A DNA stretch of 64,000 nt from Micromonospora sp. NBC_01699 (lineage in GTDB: Bacteria; Actinomycetota; Actinomycetes; Mycobacteriales; Micromonosporaceae). Below are positions 36,170-45,372 of the stretch, piece by piece. The translations under genes and the position numbers were made by a program. Below the pieces are notes generated by a model. It had not been told where the DNA came from. It saw only the letters and a program-made list of their open reading frames with translations, and did not search any database. The DNA is taken from positions 7,190,001 through 7,254,000 of the forward strand of contig NZ_CP109199.1 of NCBI RefSeq assembly GCF_036250065.1, written 5' to 3'. Numbering within the stretch: position 1 is the first letter of the stretch; every line of letters begins with the position of its first letter.

Positions 36170-36418
36170 GATGGCTAGCCGTAACCGTCAGGAACGGGGG
36201 GACCTGAGGTGGCGGGTCGCGCCCCTCCAACGGTACGCCGACCGCCCCGTCCGCCGGGTCCCGCGACGTACGGCCGGCGGACTTCCGGTCCGCCCTCGGC
36301 GCGACACCGGCAATATCACACCCCGTTGCGGCGTCGATGGCCGTAGCGTGGCCGGTATCACCACTGGTCGGGGCCGTGTAAACCGTCGGACGGCGCCGGT
36401 TCACCCTCGACCGAGACC

Positions 36419-37195
36419 ATGGCGGACGATCGCGTCGAGGTGACCCGAGTGCTCGAACTTCTCACCAACGTCGCGTCCCCCACGTCGGCGTACCTCGCGC
36501 TGTTCGGCCTCCTCGTACTGGACGCCTTCGTGCCGGTGGTACCGACCCAGGTCGTGATGATCACCGGCGGTGCGCTGACCATCTACGGCAACCTGAACCT
36601 GGGGCTGACCATCGGCGTCGGCGCCCTCGGCGTCTTCTGCGGCGACACCGCCTGCTACCTGCTCGGCCGCACCGGGGCCGGGCAACTACTCGGCCACACC
36701 GGGGCGGGACGGCTGCTGCGCGGCTGGCGGGAGGCGCGCGACCGGACCGGGTACGCCGACGGGCAGGCCGACCGGGCAGCCCCCTCCCGGTCCCGGCAGG
36801 CCGCCGGACGCTTCACCCGCGCGCTGCGGCAACCCGGACCGATGGTCATCCTGCTCTGCCGCTTCGTACCCGGCGGACGCATGATCGCCTGCTTCAACGC
36901 CGGTCGGGTCCGCTACCCGTACCGCCGGTTCCTCGCCTACGACGCGCTGGCCGCGCTCGGCTGGGCCGCGTACGGCGCCCTGGTCGGCCACCTCGGCGGT
37001 GCCGCGCTCACCGACTCGATCTGGCGGCTCGCCACGGTGGCCGTGGTCGCCGCGGCCGGTTTCGCCGCCGCCGGCTGGGCGTTGACCCTGACCGGCGGAC
37101 GGACGGCGGCGGAACTGCCAGCGCCGGAGCCGGCGCTGGCAGCCTCCGTGATCACTCCGAGCCGTGCAGCATCAGCTGACGCGCCGCCTCGGTGA
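36419..37195 (+). CDS. DedA family membrane protein
   Basis: 258 aa. DedA/VTT domain motifs include DAFVPVVPTQVVMITGGAL with re-entrant helix, GVFCGDTACYLLGR, and FVPGGRMIACFNAGRVRYPYRRFLAYDALAALGWAAYGALVGHLGG. The family comprises undecaprenyl-phosphate or phospholipid translocases at the inner membrane. The central cytoplasmic loop (about 95-140) is longer than usual and Arg-rich. The C-terminal 14 codons overlap the 3' end of the convergent quinone reductase gene (44 nt). The upstream region shows no good Shine-Dalgarno for the ATG, so the start is tentative. Confidence 0.87.
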   Translation: MADDRVEVTRVLELLTNVASPTSAYLALFGLLVLDAFVPVVPTQVVMITGGALTIYGNLNLGLTIGVGALGVFCGDTACYLLGRTGAGQLLGHTGAGRLLRGWREARDRTGYADGQADRAAPSRSRQAAGRFTRALRQPGPMVILLCRFVPGGRMIACFNAGRVRYPYRRFLAYDALAALGWAAYGALVGHLGGAALTDSIWRLATVAVVAAAGFAAAGWALTLTGGRTAAELPAPEPALAASVITPSRAASADAPPR

Positions 37196-38555
37196 CCGAG
37201 CCGGACAGCGACGGATAGATCGTGATCGTGTGGGCCAACTGGTCCACGGTCAGGTTGTTCTCCACCGCGAGCGTGATCGGCAGGATCAGCTCGCTCGCCT
37301 TCGGCGACACCACCACACCGCCGATCACCTGACCGCTGGCCGGCCGGCAGAACAGCTTCACGAAGCCGTCGGAGAGATCGGCCATCTTGGCCCGCGCGTT
37401 GCCGGCCAGCGGCAGCATCACCTGGCGGGCCGGGGTACGCCCCGAGTCCACCTCGTCCTGCGACACCCCGACGGTGGCCAGTTCCGGATCGGTGAAGACG
37501 TTCGCCGCGACCGTACGCAGCCGCAGCGGCCGGACCGCCTCGCCGAGCGCGTGCCACATGGCGATCCGGCCCTGCATGGCGGCCACGCTCGCCAGCGGCA
37601 GTACGCCGGTGCAGTCCCCGGCGGCGTAGATGCCCGGCACGTTGGTCCGGGACACCCGGTCGGTGGTGACGTAGCCGCCCGGCGAGACCGCCACGCCGTA
37701 CTCGGGTAGGCCGAGGGTGGCGGTGTCCGGGATCGAGCCGACCGCCATCAGGGCGTGCGAGCCGGTGATCGTACGGCCGTCGGAGAGTTCCACCTCGACG
37801 CCGTCGGCGGTACGGCGTACCCCGTCGGCGCGGGAGTTGTTCAGGATGGTCATGCCCCGGGAGCGGAACACCTGCTCGATCGCGGCGGCCGCGTCGGCGT
37901 CCTCGTGCGGCATCACCCGGTCCCGGCTGGAGACGAGCGTCACCCGTACGCCCATCGCCAGGTAGGCGCTGGCGAACTCGGCACCGGTCACCCCGGACCC
38001 GATCACTATCAGGTCCTCGGGCAGCTCGGGCAGGTCGTACACCTGCCGCCAGGTCAGGATCCGCTCCCCGTCCGGTACGGCGCTGGGCAGCACCCGGGGC
38101 GTCGCGCCGGTGGCGATCAGGACGGTCGAGGCGTCGACCGGGTACTCGGAGTCACCGCCGGTCGGGGTGACGAGCACCCGGTGGGTGTGACCGAGCGTGT
38201 CCTCGCCGAGCCGGGCCCGACCGGAGACGAAGGTGACGCCCGCTTTGATGAGTTTGGCGTGGATGTCCGCCGACTGGGCCAGCGCGAGTCGCTTGACCCG
38301 CCCGTACACCGCCTCGGCGTCGACGGTGACCGCCTCCAGCCCGTCCGAGTGAACCCCGAACTCCTCCGTGTCGCGGTACCCGGTGACCACGTCCGAGCTG
38401 GCGATGAAGGTCTTCGACGGGACGCAGTCGGACAGTACGCAGGCTCCGCCGGCCCCCTCGGCCTCGATGACGGTGACGTCCGCGTCCAACTGGGCCGCTA
38501 CCAAGGCGGCCTCGTAACCGGCCGGCCCCCCGCCGATGATCACGATACGGCTCAC
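37152..38555 (-). CDS. lpdA: NAD(P)H-quinone dehydrogenase of the LpdA type
   Basis: 467 aa flavoprotein disulfide reductase fold. It has the FAD motif IIGGGPAGYEAA (residues 5-16), the NAD motif VIGSGVTGAEFASAY (about 180) and the C-terminal dimer domain. A CxxxxC pair is present (GACVLSDCVPSKT). The C-terminal catalytic His of true lipoamide dehydrogenases is absent (TITIYPSLSGSVTEAARQ), which matches M. tuberculosis LpdA (Rv3303c), a quinone reductase rather than a lipoamide dehydrogenase. A role in redox homeostasis is inferred. GTG 38555 starts directly at the Rossmann strand. Confidence 0.9.
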   Translation of the reverse strand: MSRIVIIGGGPAGYEAALVAAQLDADVTVIEAEGAGGACVLSDCVPSKTFIASSDVVTGYRDTEEFGVHSDGLEAVTVDAEAVYGRVKRLALAQSADIHAKLIKAGVTFVSGRARLGEDTLGHTHRVLVTPTGGDSEYPVDASTVLIATGATPRVLPSAVPDGERILTWRQVYDLPELPEDLIVIGSGVTGAEFASAYLAMGVRVTLVSSRDRVMPHEDADAAAAIEQVFRSRGMTILNNSRADGVRRTADGVEVELSDGRTITGSHALMAVGSIPDTATLGLPEYGVAVSPGGYVTTDRVSRTNVPGIYAAGDCTGVLPLASVAAMQGRIAMWHALGEAVRPLRLRTVAANVFTDPELATVGVSQDEVDSGRTPARQVMLPLAGNARAKMADLSDGFVKLFCRPASGQVIGGVVVSPKASELILPITLAVENNLTVDQLAHTITIYPSLSGSVTEAARQLMLHGSE

Positions 38556-38661
38556 AGAACTTGCCCTTCGTTGACGCTCACAGTGACTTTCTTCTCCCCA
38601 ACCCGTCCGACACGCACTGTCGTATTCTCCACCACCCGTCCGCCGGGCTATCGTCATCGCC

Positions 38662-39117
38662 GTGCGTCACTACGCCGCGTACGGCTCAAACCTCGATCCC
38701 GCCCGAATGCGTGCCTACTGTCCGCATTCGCCCATGATCGGCACCGGCTGGCTGGAAGGCTGGCGTCTCACCTTCGCCGGTGAGGGGGTGATCGGCTGGG
38801 AGGGCGCGGTAACGACCGTCGTCGAATCTCCCGGCGACCGCGTCTTCGTCGCGATCTACGACGTGCATCCCTGGGATGCGGCCCAACTCGACGAGGTCGA
38901 GGGGGTGATCGCGGAAACCTACCGCAAGCTGCACGTGCGGGTCGTCACGCTGGACGGCGAGGTGACCGCCTGGGTCTACGTCTTCGCCGGGTACGAGGGC
39001 GGCCTGCCGACCGCCTGGTATCTCTCGGAGATCGCCAACGCGGCGGAGAAGGCCGGCGCCCCGGACGACTACGTCGCCGAACTCCGCGCCCGGCCGACCG
39101 GCACCGCCACCACCTGA
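38662..39117 (+). CDS. Gamma-glutamylcyclotransferase family protein
   Basis: 151 aa AIG2/GGCT fold. YAAYGSNLDPARM (residues 4-16) is the substrate-binding loop and the catalytic acid lies in DEVEGVIAETY (about 78). Family members cyclise gamma-glutamyl amines or peptides; the substrate is unknown. The GTG has TATCGT (38649-38654) 7 nt upstream: leaderless. It is divergent from lpdA, the same neighbour pair as in M. tuberculosis (Rv3303c/Rv3304). Confidence 0.88.
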   Translation: MRHYAAYGSNLDPARMRAYCPHSPMIGTGWLEGWRLTFAGEGVIGWEGAVTTVVESPGDRVFVAIYDVHPWDAAQLDEVEGVIAETYRKLHVRVVTLDGEVTAWVYVFAGYEGGLPTAWYLSEIANAAEKAGAPDDYVAELRARPTGTATT

Positions 39118-39151
39118 GCCCTGCCCGCCTCCGACGGAGCCGGGTGGTCCC

Positions 39152-40165
39152 CTACTGTCCGCCGTCGGCGCAGCGGGGATCCTCCCGGCCGTCGGGGGCG
39201 GCGGCCACCGAACGGTGGTAGATGTTCGCCTCGTACACCGGGGTCATCCCGACCGCACGGTAGAGCCTCGCCGCCTCGGTCGGGTTGGCCAGGTCCACCC
39301 CCAGGCCGGCGTGCTCGCGCCCTTTGCCGGCATAGCTGGCAAACGCTCGGGCGAGCAGCGCCGCGCCCACCCCACGACGTCGGTACTCCCGCAGCACGGC
39401 GAGGTTCTTCACCCAGCCCTCGTTCTGGTCCAGCGCCTGGTCGGCGGATTGCAGGATGCCGCCGGGCACCCCGTCCACGATCGCCAGGAACCACTCGTCC
39501 CAGGCGACGGTCGGCAGCACCGCCACCTGCTCCCGCCACTGCTCGAAGCTGCGCGGCAGGTAGTCCGGGGTGTCCCGGAACGCGGTGTCGAGGATCCGGA
39601 AGAAGAGCCGCAACTCTGCCTCGTCGCTCGGGTCCACCGGCCGGACCAGCACCCCGGGTGGCGGGGGCGGCGCGACGGCGGACACCCCGGCGAGCGGGCG
39701 GCGCATCCGGGCGTACCGCTTGACGAACTCGAATCCGGCCGCTTCGAGCACCGAGATCCAGCGCTCCTCGGTCGGCACCGCACCGGCGCGTACGGTCAGC
39801 CGGTCGTACCCGAACTCGGCCGCGCGTTGCGCCACCCGGGCCAGTTGCCGGTCCAGCAGCGGGGCGGCGGCCGGCTCGCCCCGACCGGGGTACACGTACA
39901 CCTCGATCATCTCGCGCTCGCCCCGGCTCGGGCTCTCCAGGTACGCCCACGCGCTCACCTCGCCGGTGGGATCCACCGCCAGCCACGAGTCCCGGCTCGG
40001 GTCGACGTTCGGCGCGAGCAGGGCCTCCCGTACGTCCTCGGGGCTGAAGTCGGGCGCACCGATCGCCGCGATGTCGCTGGCGTGCACCACCGCCAGGATC
40101 GCCGCTACGTCGTCCAGGGTGGGTCGGCGCGTCGTCCAGCCGTGGGGAAGGCTCACGCCGGACAT
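39152..40165 (-). CDS. GNAT acetyltransferase with two tandem domains
   Basis: 337 aa with two GNAT folds. The N-terminal half (about 10-155) is degenerate (MIEVYVYPGRGEPAAAPLLDRQL, lacking a clear acetyl-CoA loop). The C-terminal half (about 170-320) keeps the acetyl-CoA motif VLREYRRRGVGAALLARAFASYAGKG. The layout resembles mycothiol synthase (MshD)-like enzymes, but identity was not established. Substrate unknown. No clear ribosome site; the ATG at 40165 begins MSGVSLPHGWTTRRPTLDD, a plausible domain start. Confidence 0.85.
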   Translation of the reverse strand: MSGVSLPHGWTTRRPTLDDVAAILAVVHASDIAAIGAPDFSPEDVREALLAPNVDPSRDSWLAVDPTGEVSAWAYLESPSRGEREMIEVYVYPGRGEPAAAPLLDRQLARVAQRAAEFGYDRLTVRAGAVPTEERWISVLEAAGFEFVKRYARMRRPLAGVSAVAPPPPPGVLVRPVDPSDEAELRLFFRILDTAFRDTPDYLPRSFEQWREQVAVLPTVAWDEWFLAIVDGVPGGILQSADQALDQNEGWVKNLAVLREYRRRGVGAALLARAFASYAGKGREHAGLGVDLANPTEAARLYRAVGMTPVYEANIYHRSVAAAPDGREDPRCADGGQ

Positions 40166-40262
40166 TCAACCGTCCGGCACGCCCCGCCGCCGCCGATTTT
40201 TCCCGGCCCCGCCGCCGCTCGGTGCCGGGCAGGTTGCGCAACGTTCGCCGGTCCGTGGGCAC

Positions 40263-41207
40263 CTATTCGGCGTCGAGCGCCTCGACCGCCGCCTCGACGT
40301 CCCCGGTGCGTCGCCGGGCGGCGGAAACGGCCCGCTCGGCCGCCTTCCGGGCCAGCTTGCGCCGGCTGACCTCCTGCTCGGCCCCGGCCCGTCGGCGCTC
40401 CGCCTCGACCACGGCCCGTTCGGCGTCGGCCAGGGCGGCGGCGCCGTCCCGCTCGGCCGCCGTGGCCCGGCCCAGGTCCGCCTCGGCCCGCCGCTGTTCG
40501 GTACGGGCGCTCGCCAGTTCCCGTACCAGTGTCCGGCGCAGGCCGGCCCGCTCGGCCGCCGCCCGCTTCTCGGCGGCCCGCTCGGCCGCGGACGATTCGG
40601 CCGCTGACGATTCGGCCGCTGCGGAGCGGCCGGGCTGATCGGCGCCGGTCGCCTTCCGGGCGCTTCGCGACGGTGGTGCCGGCAGGGACAGCTCCGGTCC
40701 ACCGGCCACCAGGCGCAACTGCGGCCGGGGCACCTCACCGAATCCGGCGTAGCTGGCGGCCCGGACCAGCCGGCCGGACCGTACCTGTTCGGCGACGTCG
40801 AGGTCGGCGAGCGCGGCCTGGAGGGTCGTCTCCACCTCGGCCAGCGGCAGTTTGCCCGCCGCCAGTCGGGCGTCGGCCCCGGTCGCCAGCGCCCGCGCCT
40901 GCGCGACCAGGGCGGAGACCGTGCCGCGTCGCTGGGCGGAGAGTTCCCGCAGTTGCGGCCCGCGCAGTTCGCGCTGGGCGGTCCGCAGCGCGTCGGCGAG
41001 GTCGACGAGTTCGGCGACGAGGTCGGGCCGGCGGATGGCGAGCAGGTTCACCATCCAGGCCGCGACCGTCGGCTTGCGCAGCCTGCCGATCTGCCGGGCG
41101 GTGGCCTCGTCACCGGCCGCCCGCGCCGCCGCGACCGCCGCGGCACGCGCGGCGACGAACCCGTCCGGCGGGGCGGTGTAGAGCCGCTCGACAAGATCAG
41201 CGGGCAT
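40263..41207 (-). CDS. Hypothetical coiled-coil protein
   Basis: 314 aa, function unknown. Residues 1-150 are helical with a conserved-looking segment TARQIGRLRKPTVAAWMVNLLAIRRPDLVAEL. The C-terminal third (about 205-314) is an Ala/Glu/Arg-rich coiled coil with heptad character. No membrane helix or signal peptide. The ATG at 41207 has AAGGAG 10 nt upstream; sequence further upstream in frame looks non-coding. Proteins of this kind recur in actinomycetes without assigned role. Confidence 0.75.
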   Translation of the reverse strand: MPADLVERLYTAPPDGFVAARAAAVAAARAAGDEATARQIGRLRKPTVAAWMVNLLAIRRPDLVAELVDLADALRTAQRELRGPQLRELSAQRRGTVSALVAQARALATGADARLAAGKLPLAEVETTLQAALADLDVAEQVRSGRLVRAASYAGFGEVPRPQLRLVAGGPELSLPAPPSRSARKATGADQPGRSAAAESSAAESSAAERAAEKRAAAERAGLRRTLVRELASARTEQRRAEADLGRATAAERDGAAALADAERAVVEAERRRAGAEQEVSRRKLARKAAERAVSAARRRTGDVEAAVEALDAE

Positions 41208-41326
41208 GGACGCCGTACTCCTTGACAACCGAATCGTGATGTCCCCCCGCGCAGTCTGCCGGAACCGGGGGGCGACCGCCCCGCGTCTGAGCGACACGCG
41301 ACGGGGAAACACGATTCGGAGGACTC

Positions 41327-42319
41327 ATGCGTGCAACGGCGCGACGACGTTGGGGCGGATTTTTGGGTACGGCGGCGCTGGTCGCCGTGCTCGTGTTGAC
41401 GGGATGCAGCTCGCGCGACGAGGCGACCAACGCCAGTAGCGCAGCCGATACGGCCGCCGTCGGTGGTGCGGCGGACCGGGGCTCCGGGGGCAAGGACGGT
41501 GCCGCCCCGAAGGCGGCCGAGCCGGGCGCTGAGGTGCCCTCGGACCTGCGGGTGGACCAGCGGTCGATCGTCTACACCGGATCGATGACGGTCCGGGTCA
41601 AGGAGGTGGAGCGGGCCGCCGCCGAGGCGGTCACGATCGCGACGGGTGCCGGTGGGTTCGTCGGCGGCGACCAGCGGACCAGTGACACCGGTGACGCGCA
41701 GGCGTCGCTGACGTTGCGGGTGCCGGCGGACCGGTTCAACTCGGTGGTCGACGCGCTGGCGAAGCTCGGCCGCCAGGAACGGCGGGAGATCAAGACCGAG
41801 GACGTCACCGAGGAGACCCTGGACCTCCAGGCGCGGATCAGCACCCAGCAGGCCCGGGTGGAGAGCGGTCGGCGGCTGCTGGCACAGGCCAAGTCCCTGA
41901 CCGACCTGGTGCTGCTGGAGGGCGAACTGGCCAAACGGGAGGCGGACCTGGTCGCGCTCCAGGCGCGGCAGCGCCGGCTGGCCGACCTGACCGCGCTCTC
42001 CACCATCACCGTACGGCTGGTCGGGCCGGAAACCGTGGTGATGGAGGAGGAAGAGGAGGAGCCGAGCGGCTTCCTCGACGGGCTGCGCGGCGGCTGGGAG
42101 GCGTTGCTCGGCACGCTGCGGGTGGTGCTGATAGTGGTCGGCGCGTTGCTGCCGTGGTTGACAGTGGTCGGCGTACCGGCGCTGGTGGTGATCTGGCTGG
42201 TCCGGCGCAACCGGCGACGGCGTACGCCGGTCGGGCCGTTCGCGGACCAGCCGGCACCGGTGGTGCCCGCGCCCCGCAACGAACCGCCGGCCGACATCCC
42301 GGCCGATTCCACCAACTGA
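41327..42319 (+). CDS. DUF4349 lipoprotein
   Basis: 330 aa. A lipoprotein signal peptide ends in the lipobox LTGC (about residue 27). A Ser/Ala/Gly linker precedes the DUF4349 domain (about 70-310): RSIVYTGSMTVRVKEVERAAAEAV, QRTSDTGDAQASLTLRVPADRFN, a coiled coil (about 165-215) and a C-terminal membrane helix (about 262-290). It is anchored at both ends, a topology typical of DUF4349. Function unknown. The ATG is preceded by GGAGG at 5-6 nt. Confidence 0.9.
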   Translation: MRATARRRWGGFLGTAALVAVLVLTGCSSRDEATNASSAADTAAVGGAADRGSGGKDGAAPKAAEPGAEVPSDLRVDQRSIVYTGSMTVRVKEVERAAAEAVTIATGAGGFVGGDQRTSDTGDAQASLTLRVPADRFNSVVDALAKLGRQERREIKTEDVTEETLDLQARISTQQARVESGRRLLAQAKSLTDLVLLEGELAKREADLVALQARQRRLADLTALSTITVRLVGPETVVMEEEEEEPSGFLDGLRGGWEALLGTLRVVLIVVGALLPWLTVVGVPALVVIWLVRRNRRRRTPVGPFADQPAPVVPAPRNEPPADIPADSTN

Positions 42320-42374
42320 CCGGAACACCGGCCACCGCCGGGTGCCCCGGTACGGGCACCCGGCGGCGACCGGG

Positions 42375-43421
42375 TCAGCCGAAGTACGCCGAAACGGCTC
42401 CGTCGCCGCCCGATCTCGCCCCGTCGCGGTGGCCGCCGGCCAGTCGCCAGGGCCCGTCGAGCACCCACGCCCGGATCTGCTCGTCCGTGGCCAGGACGTC
42501 CTTGCGCAGGTCGTACACGAGGTGTCGGGGCAGGGTCGGCGGGTCGCCGCGCCGGGAGCCCTTGAACGGCATCACCGGCAGCAGCAACGGATAGTCGATG
42601 TCGCCGTTGCCGTTGGGCAACCCGATCTCCCGTTCCAGGAAGCCCCGGATCCGACGCCGTACGTCCTCGACGTCCGCCAGCGGCGCCAAGCCCGGATCGG
42701 GCTCGCTGTCGTCGATCACCCCGTCCAACGACGGGCGCTTCCAGATGAGCTGGAACGCGGGCCGCTCCACGGCGACACCCCGGTCCCATGGGCGCGGGCT
42801 CATCGACAGCACGTCGTAGGTGTGGTGGTGGTAGACCGTGCCGCGGTTGTCCATCGACTCCAGCACCTCGTCCACCGCGTCCAGCCAGGGCAGCAGCGAC
42901 TCGTGCCGCAGGTCCCGGCCCCGCCGTCGCAGGTAGCCCCGGTACAGCTCGGCGCTGCCCACGTACGGGTCGTTGGGCAGTTGGCCCTCCACACTGGCCC
43001 GGTTCGCGTCGATCAGCAGGCGGGACAGGTGGAAGCCGGCCACCGCGACGCCCTCGGCCGCCCCGGACCGGACGTCGTCGACCAACCGCCGGTAGATCGC
43101 GCCGGTGCCGAGGTCGACGTTCTGGTGCACCAGGTCGGCCAGCGGTTCGAAGTTCTCCGGGTCGGTCTCCTCGATGAGGTCGGCCGGGAGTTCGGTGCCG
43201 CCGTGCGGGACGATGTGCAGTTCGGTGATCGGACCGCGGGCGCTGCTGACGATCGTGCCGGCCCCGAACCGGCGCCTGCGGTGGTGCGGGCCGACCGTCG
43301 ACGCGGGACCTTCGAGATGGGTGTGGCCGCAGTCGACGCACTGGTGCCTGCGCTGCTGGCGCAGGAACGGCGAAGCTCCGCCCGTACTGTCCAGCTCGGC
43401 CGTTATCACGCTTTGGCGCAC
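42375..43421 (-). CDS. N-formylglutamate amidohydrolase-like protein
   Basis: 348 aa. A short N-terminal segment with one CxxC (CVDCGHTH) precedes a domain with FGase-like features: IVPHGGTELPADLIEE (about 70-85), DLGTGAIYRRLVDDV, LLIDANRAS and YHHHTYDVLS. FGases remove formyl groups from N-formyl amino acids; relatives are also seen with amidoligase systems. The substrate is not known and no histidine-degradation genes are nearby. The start has AGGAGG about 5 nt upstream. Confidence 0.72.
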   Translation of the reverse strand: MRQSVITAELDSTGGASPFLRQQRRHQCVDCGHTHLEGPASTVGPHHRRRRFGAGTIVSSARGPITELHIVPHGGTELPADLIEETDPENFEPLADLVHQNVDLGTGAIYRRLVDDVRSGAAEGVAVAGFHLSRLLIDANRASVEGQLPNDPYVGSAELYRGYLRRRGRDLRHESLLPWLDAVDEVLESMDNRGTVYHHHTYDVLSMSPRPWDRGVAVERPAFQLIWKRPSLDGVIDDSEPDPGLAPLADVEDVRRRIRGFLEREIGLPNGNGDIDYPLLLPVMPFKGSRRGDPPTLPRHLVYDLRKDVLATDEQIRAWVLDGPWRLAGGHRDGARSGGDGAVSAYFG

Positions 43422-43578
43422 GACCGTTCCTCCTCTTCTGTGGGCGCACCGCGAAGCCGCGCGAGTTGCGCACGTTGGATGTGGTTCACCGGAACGGGCC
43501 CCACAACCCGTCAGCGGTCGACCGGGGAGGCTTGGTGCCGCCCACTGCCACCGGCGCTTCGACCGCTTGCCGCACGTG

Positions 43579-44856
43579 CTATCCCCGGTCGGTCCCGACC
43601 GCCCGCCGAGCGCCGGGGAAGGCCACCAGGGCGGCGTGCGTCATCACCCGGACGCCGTACCCGATGGCCCGCTCGTCCACGTCGAAACCGGGGTGGTGCA
43701 GGTCCGAGCCGGCGCCGCCGGTGCCGAGCCGGAACATCGCCCCGGGTACGTGTTCGAGGTAGAACGAGAAATCCTCCCCGCCCATGCTGACCGCCGCTTC
43801 GAGCACCTGTTCGGGGCCGAGCGCGCGTCCGGCGGCGGTGGCGATCGTCTCGGTGGCCCGCTGGTCGTTGATCACGGGCGGGAAGCCGCGGTGGTAGTTG
43901 ATGTCCGCCTTCGCCCCGGTGCCGGCGATCGCGTCCCTGATCAACTCGGGAACCAGGTCGGGCGCCTGCCGCCAGGCGTCCTTGCTCAGCGTACGGATGG
44001 TCGCCCGGACCACGCCCTCGGACGGGATCGTGTTGTACGCGGTACCCGCGTGGGCCGCCGCCCAGACGATCGACAGCGGCGTACGCGGGTCCATCCGGCG
44101 ACTGAGCAGTCCGGGCACGTCGACGATGAGCCGGCCGAGCGCGTACACCAGATCGGTGGTCAGGTGCGGCCGGGCGGTGTGTCCACCCGTACCGGTGAGC
44201 GTGACCTCGACCATGTCGCAGGCCGCGGTCATCGCCCCGGTCCGTACGCCGGCCACGCCGATGGGCAGTTGCGGCGCGCAGTGCAGGGCGTAGATCGCCG
44301 CCACCTCGTCGAGCCCGCCCGCCTCGATGACGTCCGGCGCGCCGGACGGCAGTGACTCCTCGGCCGGTTGGAAGATCAGCCGGATCCGGCCGTCGAACCG
44401 GCCCTCGGCGGCGAGCCGGGCGAGCAGCAGGCCGGTGCCGAGCAGGATGGTGGTGTGCACGTCGTGTCCGCAGGCGTGGCAGACACCGTCGACGGTGGAG
44501 CGGTACGGAACGTCCTTGATGTCGGTGAGCGGCAGCGCGTCGATGTCGGCCCGCAGGGCGACCACCGGACCGGTCGTCCGGCCGGCGATGTCGCAGATCA
44601 CGCCGTTCCCCTTGGGCAGCAGTCGGGGTTCCAGACCGGCGGCGGAGAGCTCGCGGACGATCAGCGCGGCGGTGCCGAACTCGTGCCCGGACAGTTCGGG
44701 GTGCGCGTGGATGAAACGGCGGGTGGCCACCAGGTCCGGGAGCCGCAGTGCCAGCAACCGGTCGAGCTCGTACGGAAGGGGCGTGGCCCCGGGCGGCGGC
44801 TCGGGCGGGGACGACGCCAGCGGGCTGCCCGGCGGCAGTGTCAACGCACTCGTCAC
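43579..44856 (-). CDS. M20 family metallopeptidase / amidohydrolase
   Basis: 425 aa. The dinuclear-metal M20 core is complete: ALRADIDALPL (about 105), CHACGHDVHTTILLG (about 130), FQPAEES (about 164), and a C-terminal metal His in DLHHPGFDVDE (about 398). The dimerisation lid domain lies at about 210-320. It resembles AmiA/AmiB-type N-acyl amino acid amidohydrolases (Rv3305c/Rv3306c in M. tuberculosis), which have the same neighbours (lpdA, pmmB, upp). GTG 44856 is chosen because upstream sequence in frame loses coding character. A TAGGCT -10 lies at 44897-44902, about 40 nt upstream. Confidence 0.92.
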   Translation of the reverse strand: MTSALTLPPGSPLASSPPEPPPGATPLPYELDRLLALRLPDLVATRRFIHAHPELSGHEFGTAALIVRELSAAGLEPRLLPKGNGVICDIAGRTTGPVVALRADIDALPLTDIKDVPYRSTVDGVCHACGHDVHTTILLGTGLLLARLAAEGRFDGRIRLIFQPAEESLPSGAPDVIEAGGLDEVAAIYALHCAPQLPIGVAGVRTGAMTAACDMVEVTLTGTGGHTARPHLTTDLVYALGRLIVDVPGLLSRRMDPRTPLSIVWAAAHAGTAYNTIPSEGVVRATIRTLSKDAWRQAPDLVPELIRDAIAGTGAKADINYHRGFPPVINDQRATETIATAAGRALGPEQVLEAAVSMGGEDFSFYLEHVPGAMFRLGTGGAGSDLHHPGFDVDERAIGYGVRVMTHAALVAFPGARRAVGTDRG

Positions 44857-45372
44857 GTCGAATTCTCGATCACTATGGATGGGATGGGACTCGGACAGCC
44901 TAGACCTCCGACGGTGACGCTGCGCAACATCAATTTGGTAGTGATCGGACCGCGTAGCGTCACGTATGTCCTGGTAGGAGCGTTCGGGAAGCTTCGGTCT
45001 GGTCCGAGGGTAGCCCTCAAACGCCAGCATGTGCCCCCTCACCTCCTACAACGCGTGACGGTTGCGCTGGTCACGTACGCCGATCCGGGCGGCCCAATCA
45101 CGCCCGGATTGCCGGAATTTCGTCGCCAGCCCCGTCCCGTGTCCGACCCGGGTGGTCGGGCGGCGGACGGCGCAACCGTGACCCTGACATACCCCGTTCA
45201 TTCCCTTACGCACACCGTGTCCGTCAACGCACGCTTCGCCACGTCTTTCGATACACTGCGTCCGGAATTGCGTACGTTAAGTGAGTGAGTTGATACCGAT
45301 GAACGAGTTCCGAAGAAGGCACGCCGGGTTGGCTTTCCCTACCGGTGCCACAACCCGCAAGATAGGGGGGAT
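44857..45372. other. Intergenic region between divergent M20 and kinase genes
   Basis: 516 nt with lower GC than its neighbours and no convincing gene. It holds the probable M20 promoter (TAGGCT at 44897-44902, minus). Plus-strand open frames here are unsupported by ribosome sites. In mycobacteria a purine nucleoside phosphorylase gene lies near this place; no trace of it was seen. Confidence 0.6.

Noticed and set aside
36171-36443. 90-codon + strand ORF between the holin-like and dedA genes
   Set aside because: Arg/Pro-rich translation, no ribosome site, overlaps the dedA start; looks like non-coding GC-rich sequence.
44368-45288. 306-codon + strand ORF over the M20 gene start and the intergenic region
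   Set aside because: Antisense shadow of the M20 gene extended into non-coding DNA; no motif or start signal.
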